This document shows positions 34,222 to 43,132 of a stretch of 64,000 bases of DNA, one piece after another. This stretch comes from an uncultured Desulfobacter sp. (GTDB lineage: Bacteria > Desulfobacterota > Desulfobacteria > Desulfobacterales > Desulfobacteraceae). The stretch spans positions 3,852,001 through 3,916,000 of the forward strand of contig NZ_OY762929.1 of NCBI RefSeq assembly GCF_963666675.1. The letters are read 5' to 3'. How positions within the stretch are numbered: position 1 is the first letter of the stretch; the number at the start of each line of letters is the position of its first letter. The position numbers and the translations under genes are program-made. The notes under the pieces are model-generated. The model was not told where the DNA came from, did no database searches, and saw only the letters and a program-made list of their open reading frames with translations.

Positions 34222-35417
34222 ATTCTACTAATTATTCAAAAAAGACTTTGGGCTTCCATAAAAAGATGCGATCCATTCGTGTTGCCAATATCATTGAAGA
34301 GGGCAAAATCGGTGGTCCGCAAATCACCATTATGATGGTTGCAGCGGCACTAAATAAATCTTTTGAAACAACAGTGATTATGCCCAAGCAAAATTCTGAG
34401 CAATTTCAGAGTCAATGCAAGGCTCTGGGAATACAATATCATGCAATGTTTCTGACCCGAATTACAAAAGAGTGGAAAGTGGCGCTAGGCTACATATTAT
34501 TTTCGCCTTTTGAAGTGCTGCGCCTTGCCATGTTTTTTCGAAAAAAAAAATTTGATTTGGTTCATGTCAGTGGCGGTAGCTGGCAATACAAAGGTATTAT
34601 TGCCGGCAGGCTTGCAGGTTGCCGTGTGATTTGGGGCCTCAATGATACATCTATGCCCTCTCTTGTTCGTACGCTTTTTTCTTTCTTCAGCAGGTATTGC
34701 GATGGGTATATCCATACCTGCAAGCGAACCCGGGCTTACTACGCCCCCTATCACAAACCAGGCAAGCCCGAGTTTATCATTCTTCCGCCAGTGGATACCG
34801 AGCATTTTCATCCCGGCCGCCGCGGCTCCGGCGACGAAACGTTAATTGATCAGTGGCATGGTAAAAAAGTGATCGGTACTGTGGCGAACATCAATCCTGT
34901 TAAAGGGCTTGAAACCTTTATCCGTGCGGCGGCCATCTTGAACAAAAAAAAGAAGGAGTCGCTGCTATTTGTTATCATTGGGCCTGTATTCCACAGGCAA
35001 AAAAAATATTTTTCCAGTTTGACGTCTCTGGCGGCTGAGCTTGGCGTGGATAATCTTGTGTTCGCAGGCGCCCGCAAGGATATCCGTCCTCTTCTCTCCA
35101 GTTTCGACATTTTTTGCTGCACTTCTTTATTTGAATCCGGGCCCATGACCCTCTGGGAGGCCATGTCCATGGAAAAACCTGTGGTATCTACCGATGTCGG
35201 TGATGTTTCCACATATGTCAAGGATGATGAGAACGGATACATTGTAAACGTCGGTGATGCAAAAACGATTTCCGATCGGTTGACAAGCCTGATCGACAAC
35301 GATGAATTGAGGGCTGAATTTGGCCGAAAATCAAGAAAAACAGTGAAACACTATTTGGATATTTCCATCAGTGCCAAGCAGCATAAAAAGGCGTATACTT
35401 TTTTCGCAAATCTCTAA
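34218..35417 (+). CDS. family 4 glycosyltransferase (GT-B)
   Basis: A 399-residue GT-B enzyme. VANIIEEGKIGGPQITIMMV forms the acceptor-domain loop, VIGTVANINPVKGLETFIRA opens the donor domain and CCTSLFESGPMTLWEAMSM with KPVVSTDVGDV is the classical E-x7-E donor site. It adds a sugar of the exopolysaccharide on the cytoplasmic face. Its ATG overlaps the preceding stop. Donor and acceptor are not known. Confidence 0.85.
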   Translation: MNSTNYSKKTLGFHKKMRSIRVANIIEEGKIGGPQITIMMVAAALNKSFETTVIMPKQNSEQFQSQCKALGIQYHAMFLTRITKEWKVALGYILFSPFEVLRLAMFFRKKKFDLVHVSGGSWQYKGIIAGRLAGCRVIWGLNDTSMPSLVRTLFSFFSRYCDGYIHTCKRTRAYYAPYHKPGKPEFIILPPVDTEHFHPGRRGSGDETLIDQWHGKKVIGTVANINPVKGLETFIRAAAILNKKKKESLLFVIIGPVFHRQKKYFSSLTSLAAELGVDNLVFAGARKDIRPLLSSFDIFCCTSLFESGPMTLWEAMSMEKPVVSTDVGDVSTYVKDDENGYIVNVGDAKTISDRLTSLIDNDELRAEFGRKSRKTVKHYLDISISAKQHKKAYTFFANL

Positions 35418-35442
35418 AAATTATCACTACGGCATATTACTT

Positions 35443-36588
35443 ATGATCACAAACTCATGTCTCCGGCAAAATCAATATTTAAAAAACGTCAGGAAAATTA
35501 TTCGTTTTATCCGTTTGTACGGCATGAAGAAAACCTTATTTAAGGTTATCGGACGTCATAGAACGTTGGGAAAATACTTTAGACCGCGTTTTTCAGAAAT
35601 AAATAGAGACATTGGTATTATCGGATGCGGTCAGTTTACCTTTTCAACAGTGGGGCATGTAATATGCAAAGCATATGGCAATCGTTTTATTGATTGTTTT
35701 GACATTGACGAGAATGCCATGTCAACTTTTTCCCAATTTTATCGCATTCACCCATCACGATCCGCAGAGGACCTTTTAAAAAATAAACAGGTTCAATACA
35801 TATATATTGCATCCAATCATGCATCTCATACTGATTATGCCGTTAATGCCCTGCTTGAAGATAAAACCGTTTATTTAGAAAAACCGATTTCAGTAACCTA
35901 TGAGCAATTAAAAAAGCTGCACCAAACCATAGCTGACACCAATGCGTCGATTTATGCCGGCTACAATCGCCCGTTTTCAAAGGCCATACTTGATCTTAAA
36001 GAACATATTGGCACCAGTAAATCGCCGATTTCAATGAATTGTTTTATCACAGGCCATATGCTTGCACATGACCACTGGTATCGAAATCCCGAAGAAGGAA
36101 CAAGAGTTTGCGGCAATGTCGGGCATTGGCTTGATTTAGCGGTGCATATCTTGTCATGGGGCGTATTACCTGATCGGTTGGGAATCCAACTGGCCTTCAG
36201 TAACCCATCGGTAAGGGATGAAGATCTTTCTATAACACTGACAAGTGATGATGGAGATTTGATCGTTATTGTTTTGACCGCCAGATGCGAACCATTTGAA
36301 GGCATTAATGAAACCATTAATTTACAATGTGATACTACCATTGCCAAAATCGATGACTTCAGAACGATGACCATATGGGATAAAGAAAAACTGTTGAAAA
36401 AAAAATACAGAAAAAAGGATGTTGGACACAATTTGGCATTAACACAGCCTTTCCATGACGCTGGCAAAAGAGATTGGAATGAAGTGCTTCATTCAACTTT
36501 GTTAATGCTGTTTATTACTGAAATGGTTAAAACCAACAGGACTCAAGCTAAATTCTCCTTTAAAGAAGAATTTCTAAAAATTTCGTGA
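35443..36588 (+). CDS. Gfo/Idh/MocA-family oxidoreductase
   Basis: A 381-residue oxidoreductase with an N-terminal extension of about 50 basic residues before the Rossmann motif IGIIGCGQFTFSTVGHVI. YIASNHASHTDYAV and the catalytic LEKPISVTYEQL follow, and CGNVGHWLDLAVHILSWG lies in the C-terminal domain. ATG 35443 is chosen as the first start outside the previous gene. The gene is ten bases before the bi-domain oxidoreductase. The basic extension is unusual and may bind the membrane or a partner. Confidence 0.75.
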   Translation: MITNSCLRQNQYLKNVRKIIRFIRLYGMKKTLFKVIGRHRTLGKYFRPRFSEINRDIGIIGCGQFTFSTVGHVICKAYGNRFIDCFDIDENAMSTFSQFYRIHPSRSAEDLLKNKQVQYIYIASNHASHTDYAVNALLEDKTVYLEKPISVTYEQLKKLHQTIADTNASIYAGYNRPFSKAILDLKEHIGTSKSPISMNCFITGHMLAHDHWYRNPEEGTRVCGNVGHWLDLAVHILSWGVLPDRLGIQLAFSNPSVRDEDLSITLTSDDGDLIVIVLTARCEPFEGINETINLQCDTTIAKIDDFRTMTIWDKEKLLKKKYRKKDVGHNLALTQPFHDAGKRDWNEVLHSTLLMLFITEMVKTNRTQAKFSFKEEFLKIS

Positions 36589-36597
36589 AATCTGATT

Positions 36598-38751
36598 ATG
36601 AAACAAATTCTCCAAAACTTGAAAACAGGCGATACATCTATTGTGGAATTGCCTCAGTCCGGTATACGAGCCGGGCACATCCTGATTCAGACCAGAAGAT
36701 CTCTTATATCCGCCGGCACCGAACGAATGCTGATGGATTTCGGCAAGGCCAATTGGATTGCCAAAGCAAGACAGCAGCCGGACAAAGTTCGGATGGTGCT
36801 GAACAAGGTGAAAACCGACGGGTTGCTGCCTACCATTGATGCGGTGCGGAGCAAATTGGATCAACCGCTGCCTTTGGGGTATTGCAATGTGGGTATTGTG
36901 ACGAAGGATAACACATCGGAAGGGACAGCTGATGTATTTAAGACCGGGGACCGGGTAGTGTCAAACGGTCATCATGCAGAGGTTGTGTCTGTTCCAAAAA
37001 ATTTGTGTGCACGAATTCCGGACGGGGTGAGTGATGAGGCCGCATCTTTTACGGTGATCGGCGCCATTGCGCTGCAAGGGATTCGGCTGGCAGGGCCGGC
37101 CCTGGGAGAGTGTTTTGTGGTGACTGGCCTGGGGCTGATCGGACTACTTACGGTTCAGCTATTGAAGGCTCAGGGCTGCCGGGTGTTGGGGATTGATATT
37201 GATTCAAAAAAATGTACCCTGGCAAAATCCTTCGGCGCGGACATCGTGGACCTTTCAAAGGGGGAGGATGCGCTGGCAAAGGCCCGGACATTTTCTCGGG
37301 ATAATGGGGTTGACGGGGTTCTGATTACAGCATCCACCAAGAGCAATGAGCCACTGCACCAAGCGGCTCAAATGTGCCGGAAACGTGGTCGAATCGTGCT
37401 TGTGGGCGTGACCGGTCTTGAATTAACCCGGGCTGATTTTTATGAAAAAGAGCTTTCCTTCCAAGTGTCCTGCTCCTATGGGCCTGGTCGGTATGATCCG
37501 GTGTATGAAGAAAAGGGCTATGACTACCCCATTGGATTTGTGCGCTGGACAGCGCAGCGGAACTTTGAAGCGGTGTTGGATATGATGGCGTCCGGGGCGT
37601 TGGAGGTTATGCCGCTTATTTCTCATCGGTTTAGATTTGAAGATGCCCAAGCGGCTTATGCGCTGATCAGTGAAAATACAGAACCCTATATCGGGATTGT
37701 GTTGGAATATAATTCGCAGAGTACACAGTTTTCCCAGATCACACAGCTTCAAGATAGCGGCAAAAATTCTAATACAATAAACCAATCATATAGGGTGCAG
37801 CCGGAGGCTCCGGTTGTTGGGATGATCGGAGCGGGGAATTACAGCAGCAGGGTTTTGCTGCCCATAATTTCAAAGAACCATGCACGGCTTAAAACGATCT
37901 CTTCAGGCGGCGGGGTTTCAGGAACTCATTACGGAAAAAAATTCGGGTTTGAACGCTCAACAACGGATACAGAGGGGTTATTGAATGATTCTGAAATCAA
38001 TACGGTATTCATCACCACCCGTCATAACTCCCATGCAAGGCTGGTGATTCAGGCTTTGGAAACGGGTAAGCATGTATTTGTGGAAAAGCCACTTTGTCTG
38101 AATTTTGAAGAACTTTGTGATATTGAAGCGACTTACGATGCAGTGTGCAGGGCTAAGGAGACACGCATTTTGATGGTGGGGTTTAATCGGAGATTTTCGC
38201 CCCATATTCAGAAAATTAAATCATTGCTGCAATCTATTTCCGAGCCCAAAAGTTTTGTGATGACGGTTAATGCAGGCGCTATTCCCAAAGAACACTGGAC
38301 ACAGGACCCTGATATAGGTGGCGGCAGGATTGTCGGAGAGGCGTGTCACTTTATAGACTTGCTAAGGTTTCTTGCAGGTTGCGGCATTACAGGGTGTAAT
38401 ACGTCCTTCCAGGGGGATAACCCGCTCCGGGATACAGCGAGTATAGCGCTCTCGTTTGCGGATGGCTCCATCGGCATGGTTAATTATCTGGCAAACGGGC
38501 ATAAGTCATTTCCCAAGGAGCGACTTGAAGTTTTTTGTGCGGGGCGGGTGCTGCAATTAGATAATTTCCGGAAGTTGAAAGGGTTTGGATGGCCCGGGTT
38601 TAAAAAAACGGGGTTGATGCGGCAAGACAAAGGGCAGCAAGGATGTGTTGCAGCCTTTCTAAGTGCTGTTGAGAACGGTTCGCCCTCCCCTATTCCATTT
38701 GATGAAATTTTGGAAGTATCCCGTATGAGTTTAGAAGCCATTAAATTTTAA
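36598..38751 (+). CDS. bi-domain oxidoreductase: MDR alcohol-dehydrogenase-like + Gfo/Idh/MocA
   Basis: A 717-residue fusion. Residues 1 to about 370 form a medium-chain (zinc-type) dehydrogenase: SLISAGTERMLMDFG, AAVGAI-like ASFTVIGAIALQG, and VTGLGLIGLLTVQLLKAQG for NAD. From about residue 400 a Gfo/Idh/MocA half begins with VVGMIGAGNYSSRVLLPI, then FVEKPLCLNFEEL and GGGRIVGEACHFIDLLRFL. Such fusions occur repeatedly in exopolysaccharide loci beside heparinase-like proteins, as here. The reaction is unproven, but oxidation of a nucleotide sugar is likely. Confidence 0.85.
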   Translation: MKQILQNLKTGDTSIVELPQSGIRAGHILIQTRRSLISAGTERMLMDFGKANWIAKARQQPDKVRMVLNKVKTDGLLPTIDAVRSKLDQPLPLGYCNVGIVTKDNTSEGTADVFKTGDRVVSNGHHAEVVSVPKNLCARIPDGVSDEAASFTVIGAIALQGIRLAGPALGECFVVTGLGLIGLLTVQLLKAQGCRVLGIDIDSKKCTLAKSFGADIVDLSKGEDALAKARTFSRDNGVDGVLITASTKSNEPLHQAAQMCRKRGRIVLVGVTGLELTRADFYEKELSFQVSCSYGPGRYDPVYEEKGYDYPIGFVRWTAQRNFEAVLDMMASGALEVMPLISHRFRFEDAQAAYALISENTEPYIGIVLEYNSQSTQFSQITQLQDSGKNSNTINQSYRVQPEAPVVGMIGAGNYSSRVLLPIISKNHARLKTISSGGGVSGTHYGKKFGFERSTTDTEGLLNDSEINTVFITTRHNSHARLVIQALETGKHVFVEKPLCLNFEELCDIEATYDAVCRAKETRILMVGFNRRFSPHIQKIKSLLQSISEPKSFVMTVNAGAIPKEHWTQDPDIGGGRIVGEACHFIDLLRFLAGCGITGCNTSFQGDNPLRDTASIALSFADGSIGMVNYLANGHKSFPKERLEVFCAGRVLQLDNFRKLKGFGWPGFKKTGLMRQDKGQQGCVAAFLSAVENGSPSPIPFDEILEVSRMSLEAIKF

Positions 38752-38821
38752 ACTTTGCCGGCAAACATAAATCATGAATAAAAATTGCGTAATGCACCAT
38801 TCTTGTGAAATGAGAATATAA

Positions 38822-40504
38822 ATGCTTACCCGTTATATTCATACCCTGAAGTATCTTCAGGCGATCCAACTGGCCTATCAACTGCGTCGACGGTTCGGGC
38901 CGAGACCGAGTGTGTCGGCCGCCAAGATACCTGTTATCTTTTGTCAGGATATACAATTGCCGGCAAAACCGAGCCTGCGGAAAATGAAGGGAGATGAAAA
39001 TAGCTTCATTTTTCTAAATATCCGGAAAGAATTTGATCCTTATCATTTTGACTGGTCGCCAAAAGGTGTGGGTAAGTTGTGGCGGTATAACCTGCACTAT
39101 TTTGATTATCTCGGGGAAGAGAATAGGCCGGTCCGGAACAAAAAAACGATCATAGAGAGCTGGATTAAATCTGTTCCCAGGGGCTCGGAAGACGCCTGGG
39201 AGCCTTTTCCTACCTCACTTCGTATTGTCAACTGGATCAAATGGTTTCTTTCCCAAGAGATCGAGGGTAAACCTGATCCATCCTGGGCGGTCAGCCTTTA
39301 TGAGCAGGTATTGTGGCTTGAAAAAAATATCGAATACCATCTACTTGCCAATCACCTGTTTAAGAATGGTAAGGCGCTTGTTTTTGCCGGAGTCTTTTTT
39401 GAAGGCGTTGATGCAAAGAGATGGCTTAAAAAAGGGCTTAAAATTGTCCTTTCTCAGCTAAATGAACAAATTCTCTCCGACGGCGGGCATTTTGAGCGAA
39501 GCCCCATGTACCACGCCATGATCCTGGAGGATTGTCTGGATTTGATGAATCTATGCCGGGGGGCTGAAGACCGGACAGCAAATCAGGTCAACTTTTTACG
39601 GCAAACGCTTCAACCCAAAGTCGAAAAAATGACGGCTTTTCTACGTGGGATGACCCACCCGGATGGACAAATTTCACTGTTTAATGATGCCGCCATGGAA
39701 ATTGAAGCGAAGCCCGAAGCACTTTTTGCCTATGATGAACAGGTAATGGGTAGGCAATTAAAACACAATTCAGCCCTAATCAGCGCTTTTCCTGAAACCG
39801 GTTATTTCATCATGTCGCCCCGTCCTGGAGACAGGATGATCATAGACTGCGGGCCGGTAGGGCCGGATTATCAACCTGGGCACAGCCATTGCGATACCTT
39901 GAGTTTCGAACTTTCGCTGAAAGGGCGGCGGGTGGTGGTTGATTCCGGGTGCTGCCGGTATGAAGACGGGTTAATTCGACAATACAACCGAGGCAGCATC
40001 GGCCATAACAGCGTAATAGTGGATAAAAAAAATCAGTCAGAGATTTGGGGTGCCCATCGATGCGCACGGCGTGCCCAACCTATCAATCCACAATTATATG
40101 AGGACGATAAAAACGGCCTCGTGTTTGAAGGCGGCCATGACGGCTACAGGCGTTTAGTGGGCCGACCGATTCATTATCGCAGGATTGTATGGCGAGGAAA
40201 TGAAATATGGATTGATGACCGGATTGAAGGTCGTGGCCAACACTTCGTAGAAACGCGTCTCCATATTCATCCGAATCTACAGGTTGAACTTGAAACAGAT
40301 GCGGACTGCGAATCAGTCCGGGTCTGTGCTGATGACGAACTGTGTGCAACCATTTCCGCCATAGGACAAGGCCGAATACAGATAAAGGATGGCTGGTACT
40401 GCCCGGAATTTGGGGTTCAAGAAGTTTGCAGTGTGATTTGTACAGTGGATAAAGTTATGGCTCTGCCTGTTTCAGTCGGTTGGCGCTTGCATATTCACAA
40501 TTAA
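38822..40504 (+). CDS. heparinase II/III-family protein
   Basis: A 560-residue polysaccharide-lyase-type protein. The alpha/alpha-toroid half shows YNLHYFDYLG, and NHLFKNGKALVFAGVFF with a following HFERSPMYHAMILED. The beta-sandwich half has PGHSHCDTLSFELSLKGRRV and DSGCCRYEDG. No signal peptide is seen, so it is presumably cytoplasmic or exported by another route. Members in synthesis clusters are thought to edit or epimerise uronic-acid chains. It follows the bi-domain oxidoreductase and precedes a GT4, a common arrangement. Confidence 0.8.
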   Translation: MLTRYIHTLKYLQAIQLAYQLRRRFGPRPSVSAAKIPVIFCQDIQLPAKPSLRKMKGDENSFIFLNIRKEFDPYHFDWSPKGVGKLWRYNLHYFDYLGEENRPVRNKKTIIESWIKSVPRGSEDAWEPFPTSLRIVNWIKWFLSQEIEGKPDPSWAVSLYEQVLWLEKNIEYHLLANHLFKNGKALVFAGVFFEGVDAKRWLKKGLKIVLSQLNEQILSDGGHFERSPMYHAMILEDCLDLMNLCRGAEDRTANQVNFLRQTLQPKVEKMTAFLRGMTHPDGQISLFNDAAMEIEAKPEALFAYDEQVMGRQLKHNSALISAFPETGYFIMSPRPGDRMIIDCGPVGPDYQPGHSHCDTLSFELSLKGRRVVVDSGCCRYEDGLIRQYNRGSIGHNSVIVDKKNQSEIWGAHRCARRAQPINPQLYEDDKNGLVFEGGHDGYRRLVGRPIHYRRIVWRGNEIWIDDRIEGRGQHFVETRLHIHPNLQVELETDADCESVRVCADDELCATISAIGQGRIQIKDGWYCPEFGVQEVCSVICTVDKVMALPVSVGWRLHIHN

Positions 40505-40596
40505 GGCTATATTAAAAGCAATACCCCAAACACCAATTATGTGCAGTTTATTCAAGTTTCATCCTTCAATTTGATTACATTGCCTTGGGGGCTATT

Positions 40597-41781
40597 TTGA
40601 AAATCCTGATTTTAAGCTTTTACTTTCCTCCTGATTTATGTGCTGGGTCTTTTAGGACCAAGGCTCTCGTTAATGCTTTGATTGAGCAGGTTCCGGAACA
40701 TGCTCAACTCAACGTGATTACAACATTGCCGAATCGTTACCATTCATTTACTCATGCAGCGCCTGAAAAAGAAGATACTGCACGAATAGTTATTCATCGC
40801 GTCAAGACGCCTCTGCACAAAAGCGGTATTATTGATCAAGCCAAAGCTTTTGGGGCATATGCCATACAGGTTCTTAAGCTTGTAAAAGATGAAAATTATG
40901 ATCTTGTTTATGGAACCTCCTCCCGGTTGATGACGGCAGCTTTGAGTGCAATGATTGCTCACTGGAAAAATCTTCCATTGTTTCTTGATATCAGGGACAT
41001 TTTTGTTGATACAATAAAAGATGTAATGCCGGGAAAATTACTATGGTTTGCCAAGCCTGTTTTCAAATTTATTGAGGGGTGGACAGTTCGTCGTGCCAAT
41101 CAGGTTAACTTGGTCTCAAAAGGGTTTGAAAGTTATTTTAAAGCGTCCTACCCAAAACAAGTTTACTCTTTTTTTACGAACGGAATTGACCCAGAGTTCG
41201 TTATTGATCAAATGCCACAAGGTCGATTAGGCGACACCAATACCCTGACAGTCGTGTATGCTGGGAATATGGGCGAAGGACAGGGATTGCATACCATTAT
41301 TCCTGAACTGGCTAATCGATTGACGGGGAAGGTCGCTTTTCGGTTAATCGGTGATGGTGGACGAAGGGAACTTCTTGAAATGAGGATAAAGGAAACAAGA
41401 TGTACCAATGTAGAGTTGTTACCGCCAATCTCAAGGGATAAATTGCTTAATGAATATAAAAACGCTGATATACTGTTCTTACACCTGAATAAATATGATG
41501 CTTTCCTGAAAGTCTTACCTTCCAAACTGTTTGAATACGGCGCGTTGGGTAAACCAGTTTGGGCTGGAGTTGCAGGATATGCGGCGCAGTTCATTTCAGA
41601 GGAAATATCCAATTCGGCAGTCTTCGGCCCTTGTGATGTGAATGATGCCGTTGATAAATTAAATCAACTTGTATTTCACACACAGCCCAGAAAAGAATTT
41701 ATTGAGAAGTATTTACGTACAAAAATAATGCAGTGCATGGCTCGTGAAATTTTAATTGTGCTAAAAAATGATAAAAGGTAA
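40597..41781 (+). CDS. family 4 glycosyltransferase (WbuB/WcaI-like)
   Basis: A 394-residue GT-B protein opening KILILSFYFPPDLCAGSFR, which is typical of WbuB/WcaI transferases. VVYAGNMGEGQGLHTIIPEL starts the donor domain and LPSKLFEYGALGKPVWAG is the donor site. I take TTG 40597, with TTGGGGGC directly upstream as ribosome site; a slightly longer frame from TTG 40585 is possible. It likely adds an amino sugar. The next gene in the operon was an epimerase and is now broken. Confidence 0.8.
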   Translation: MKILILSFYFPPDLCAGSFRTKALVNALIEQVPEHAQLNVITTLPNRYHSFTHAAPEKEDTARIVIHRVKTPLHKSGIIDQAKAFGAYAIQVLKLVKDENYDLVYGTSSRLMTAALSAMIAHWKNLPLFLDIRDIFVDTIKDVMPGKLLWFAKPVFKFIEGWTVRRANQVNLVSKGFESYFKASYPKQVYSFFTNGIDPEFVIDQMPQGRLGDTNTLTVVYAGNMGEGQGLHTIIPELANRLTGKVAFRLIGDGGRRELLEMRIKETRCTNVELLPPISRDKLLNEYKNADILFLHLNKYDAFLKVLPSKLFEYGALGKPVWAGVAGYAAQFISEEISNSAVFGPCDVNDAVDKLNQLVFHTQPRKEFIEKYLRTKIMQCMAREILIVLKNDKR

Positions 41782-41785
41782 CTGT

Positions 41786-41852
41786 ATGAAAATTTTGTTA
41801 CCGGCGCATCAAGATTTGTTGGCTCGCATCTGATCACCAAACTTGCATCTAT
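41786..41852 (+). pseudogene. 5' remnant of an NAD-dependent epimerase/dehydratase gene
   Basis: ATG 41786, with AAGG eight bases upstream, starts MKIL. After one missing base the frame from 41797 reads VTGASRFVGSHLITKLAS, the NAD-binding loop of an extended SDR. In the frame of the ATG the sequence stops at TGA after 15 codons. Homology ends near 41852, where a dispersed repeat begins. The gene is thus both frameshifted and cut off, and the rest of it is not found nearby. Confidence 0.7.
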
Positions 41853-41861
41853 AGATTTTTT

Positions 41862-41957
41862 TTATATGAAAGAGCTCAGTAAGTTGCTGAGTTCTTTCAA
41901 CCTTCGTTGTGGGCTGTCCTTCAGTGCTGATATGTCAGGTCAGCCCACGGCTGTTAT
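41862..41957 (+). repeat. dispersed inverted-repeat family, full copy (R2)
   Basis: Hairpin GAAAGAGCTCAGTAA / TTGCTGAGTTCTTTC at 41868-41898, then GTTGTGGGCTG...CAGCCCACGGCTGTTAT. It is in tandem with the copy that follows and has a different inner segment (contains GCTGATATGTCAGGT), which resembles the copies near 61,100. Confidence 0.75.
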
Positions 41958-42056
41958 ATGAAAGAGCTCGATAACTTATTGAGTTCTTTCATTCTTCGTT
42001 GTGGGTCGAAGCCTGGGTCATGATAGACCTGACCTGGCTCGGCCCATGGCCGTTAT
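41958..42056 (+). repeat. dispersed inverted-repeat family, full copy (R3)
   Basis: Directly follows R2. Hairpin GAAAGAGCTCGATAA / TTATTGAGTTCTTTC, then GTTGTGGGTCGAAGCCTG, GTCATGATAGACCTG and GGCTCGGCCCATGGCCGTTAT. It is nearly identical to the copy at 23167-23264, 18.8 kb away. Resemblance continues a little way into the downstream flank (TGATA, ATTTC, GTT, AACAA). Confidence 0.75.
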
Positions 42057-42102
42057 TGGAAACGATGATAGATTTCAGGTGTTACAACCTAAGAAAACAA
42101 CA

Positions 42103-42939
42103 ATGAATATAAAAACAGTGTTTTTTCTACTTTTTTCGTTGTGCATAATAGGATGCAGTTCTTCAAAGGCAACCTGGTATAAAGCCGGGTCCGGACAGGC
42201 TGATTTTAATATTGATAATGCGCAATGCAGGGTTTTAGCCGAACAAATGGGCAGGGAAGCAACCCTTACGTGGGAAAAAATAAACTTAAAAGCTTATGCG
42301 CAAGCATATGAAAGTTGCATTTATAACCGGGGGTGGTCAAAGGAATCGCCTGTCGGAAAAAAAGCCAAAACCGCAACGGGTAAAATGACACTGTTGGCTG
42401 AATTAAAGGATGGTGGTGTTTCGGCATTTAACAGGCGGTTTTCAATTCCCGAAGGATTTTTTAATACCGGCAATACGATTGCAACATCACAGGGGATAAA
42501 AAATCAATTTTTAACATTTCAGAACGGTCTGGGGATGGCGTGGAATTTAACGTTCCAACAGACCGGAAATAGAATGTTTGAGAAAAGTGATTTTCCTTTA
42601 ATTGGGCCGTTCTTCATTTATGATAAAGGCGGAGAGCCCAAAGAAGGAAAAAAAATCAGATGGACTGTTTTTGCAGGTGAATTTCAAGATAACTGGGTCG
42701 CTGGGATCGGGTGTTACTTATTGCTTGATTCGGCACATCGCGTCACCATAATTTTAACTTCGGAAATAAGTGCACCTGACGGCATTCCGCCGAAAGGCTT
42801 GAGACTGACTAAAAATCAAAAAAATGATGTGAATGCATTGGAGAAGAAATGGATTCACAATTTTAAAACGGCTTTTGGCGGATGTCCGGACTGTATCAAG
42901 CAACCAATAAAGTTTGGTCGGAATGTATTTCTAAAATAA
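42103..42939 (+). CDS. putative lipoprotein of unknown function
   Basis: A 278-residue exported protein. The N-terminus is a lipoprotein signal: a short basic start, a hydrophobic stretch FFLLFSLCIIGC and a Cys followed by SSSK, so it would be lipid-anchored in the envelope. ATG 42103 is the real start; the frame runs back into the repeat R3 but that extension is an artefact. An early tract YKAGSGQADFNIDNAQCRVLA resembles small lipoproteins with paired cysteines. The remaining 200 residues are not recognised. It is followed by the converging molybdopterin gene. Confidence 0.6.
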   Translation: MNIKTVFFLLFSLCIIGCSSSKATWYKAGSGQADFNIDNAQCRVLAEQMGREATLTWEKINLKAYAQAYESCIYNRGWSKESPVGKKAKTATGKMTLLAELKDGGVSAFNRRFSIPEGFFNTGNTIATSQGIKNQFLTFQNGLGMAWNLTFQQTGNRMFEKSDFPLIGPFFIYDKGGEPKEGKKIRWTVFAGEFQDNWVAGIGCYLLLDSAHRVTIILTSEISAPDGIPPKGLRLTKNQKNDVNALEKKWIHNFKTAFGGCPDCIKQPIKFGRNVFLK

Positions 42940-43132
42940 CCGGCCCGGTCTATTTTAAAAAAAAAGCAGGTGTGCTTACCGGCTTAGAAACGAGTCCCCA
43001 ATCATTTAACCCGTAATCCCCCCCGTTGCTTCATCGCTCCATAACCTTCCAGGTATTGCCCACCTCCCGCAGATCAATTATTCTATTGATTCGGATCATC
43101 GTATCTCATACAAATTCATTTTTTATTCATCC

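Noticed and set aside
41862..42056. CRISPR array
   Set aside because: Two adjacent repeat units of about 96 bases with internal palindromes and no spacers; the other copies are scattered and inverted. This is not a CRISPR layout.
41786..42056. Insertion sequence disrupting the epimerase gene
   Set aside because: No transposase frame and no target duplication were seen; only the small repeat units are present.
42001..42102. Longer N-terminus of the lipoprotein
   Set aside because: The upstream frame reads through a dispersed repeat. The lipoprotein signal begins at ATG 42103.
43060..43095. Terminator between the lipoprotein and the molybdopterin gene
   Set aside because: Only a six-base stem (ATCAAT/ATTGAT) without a T run. 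Too weak to list.
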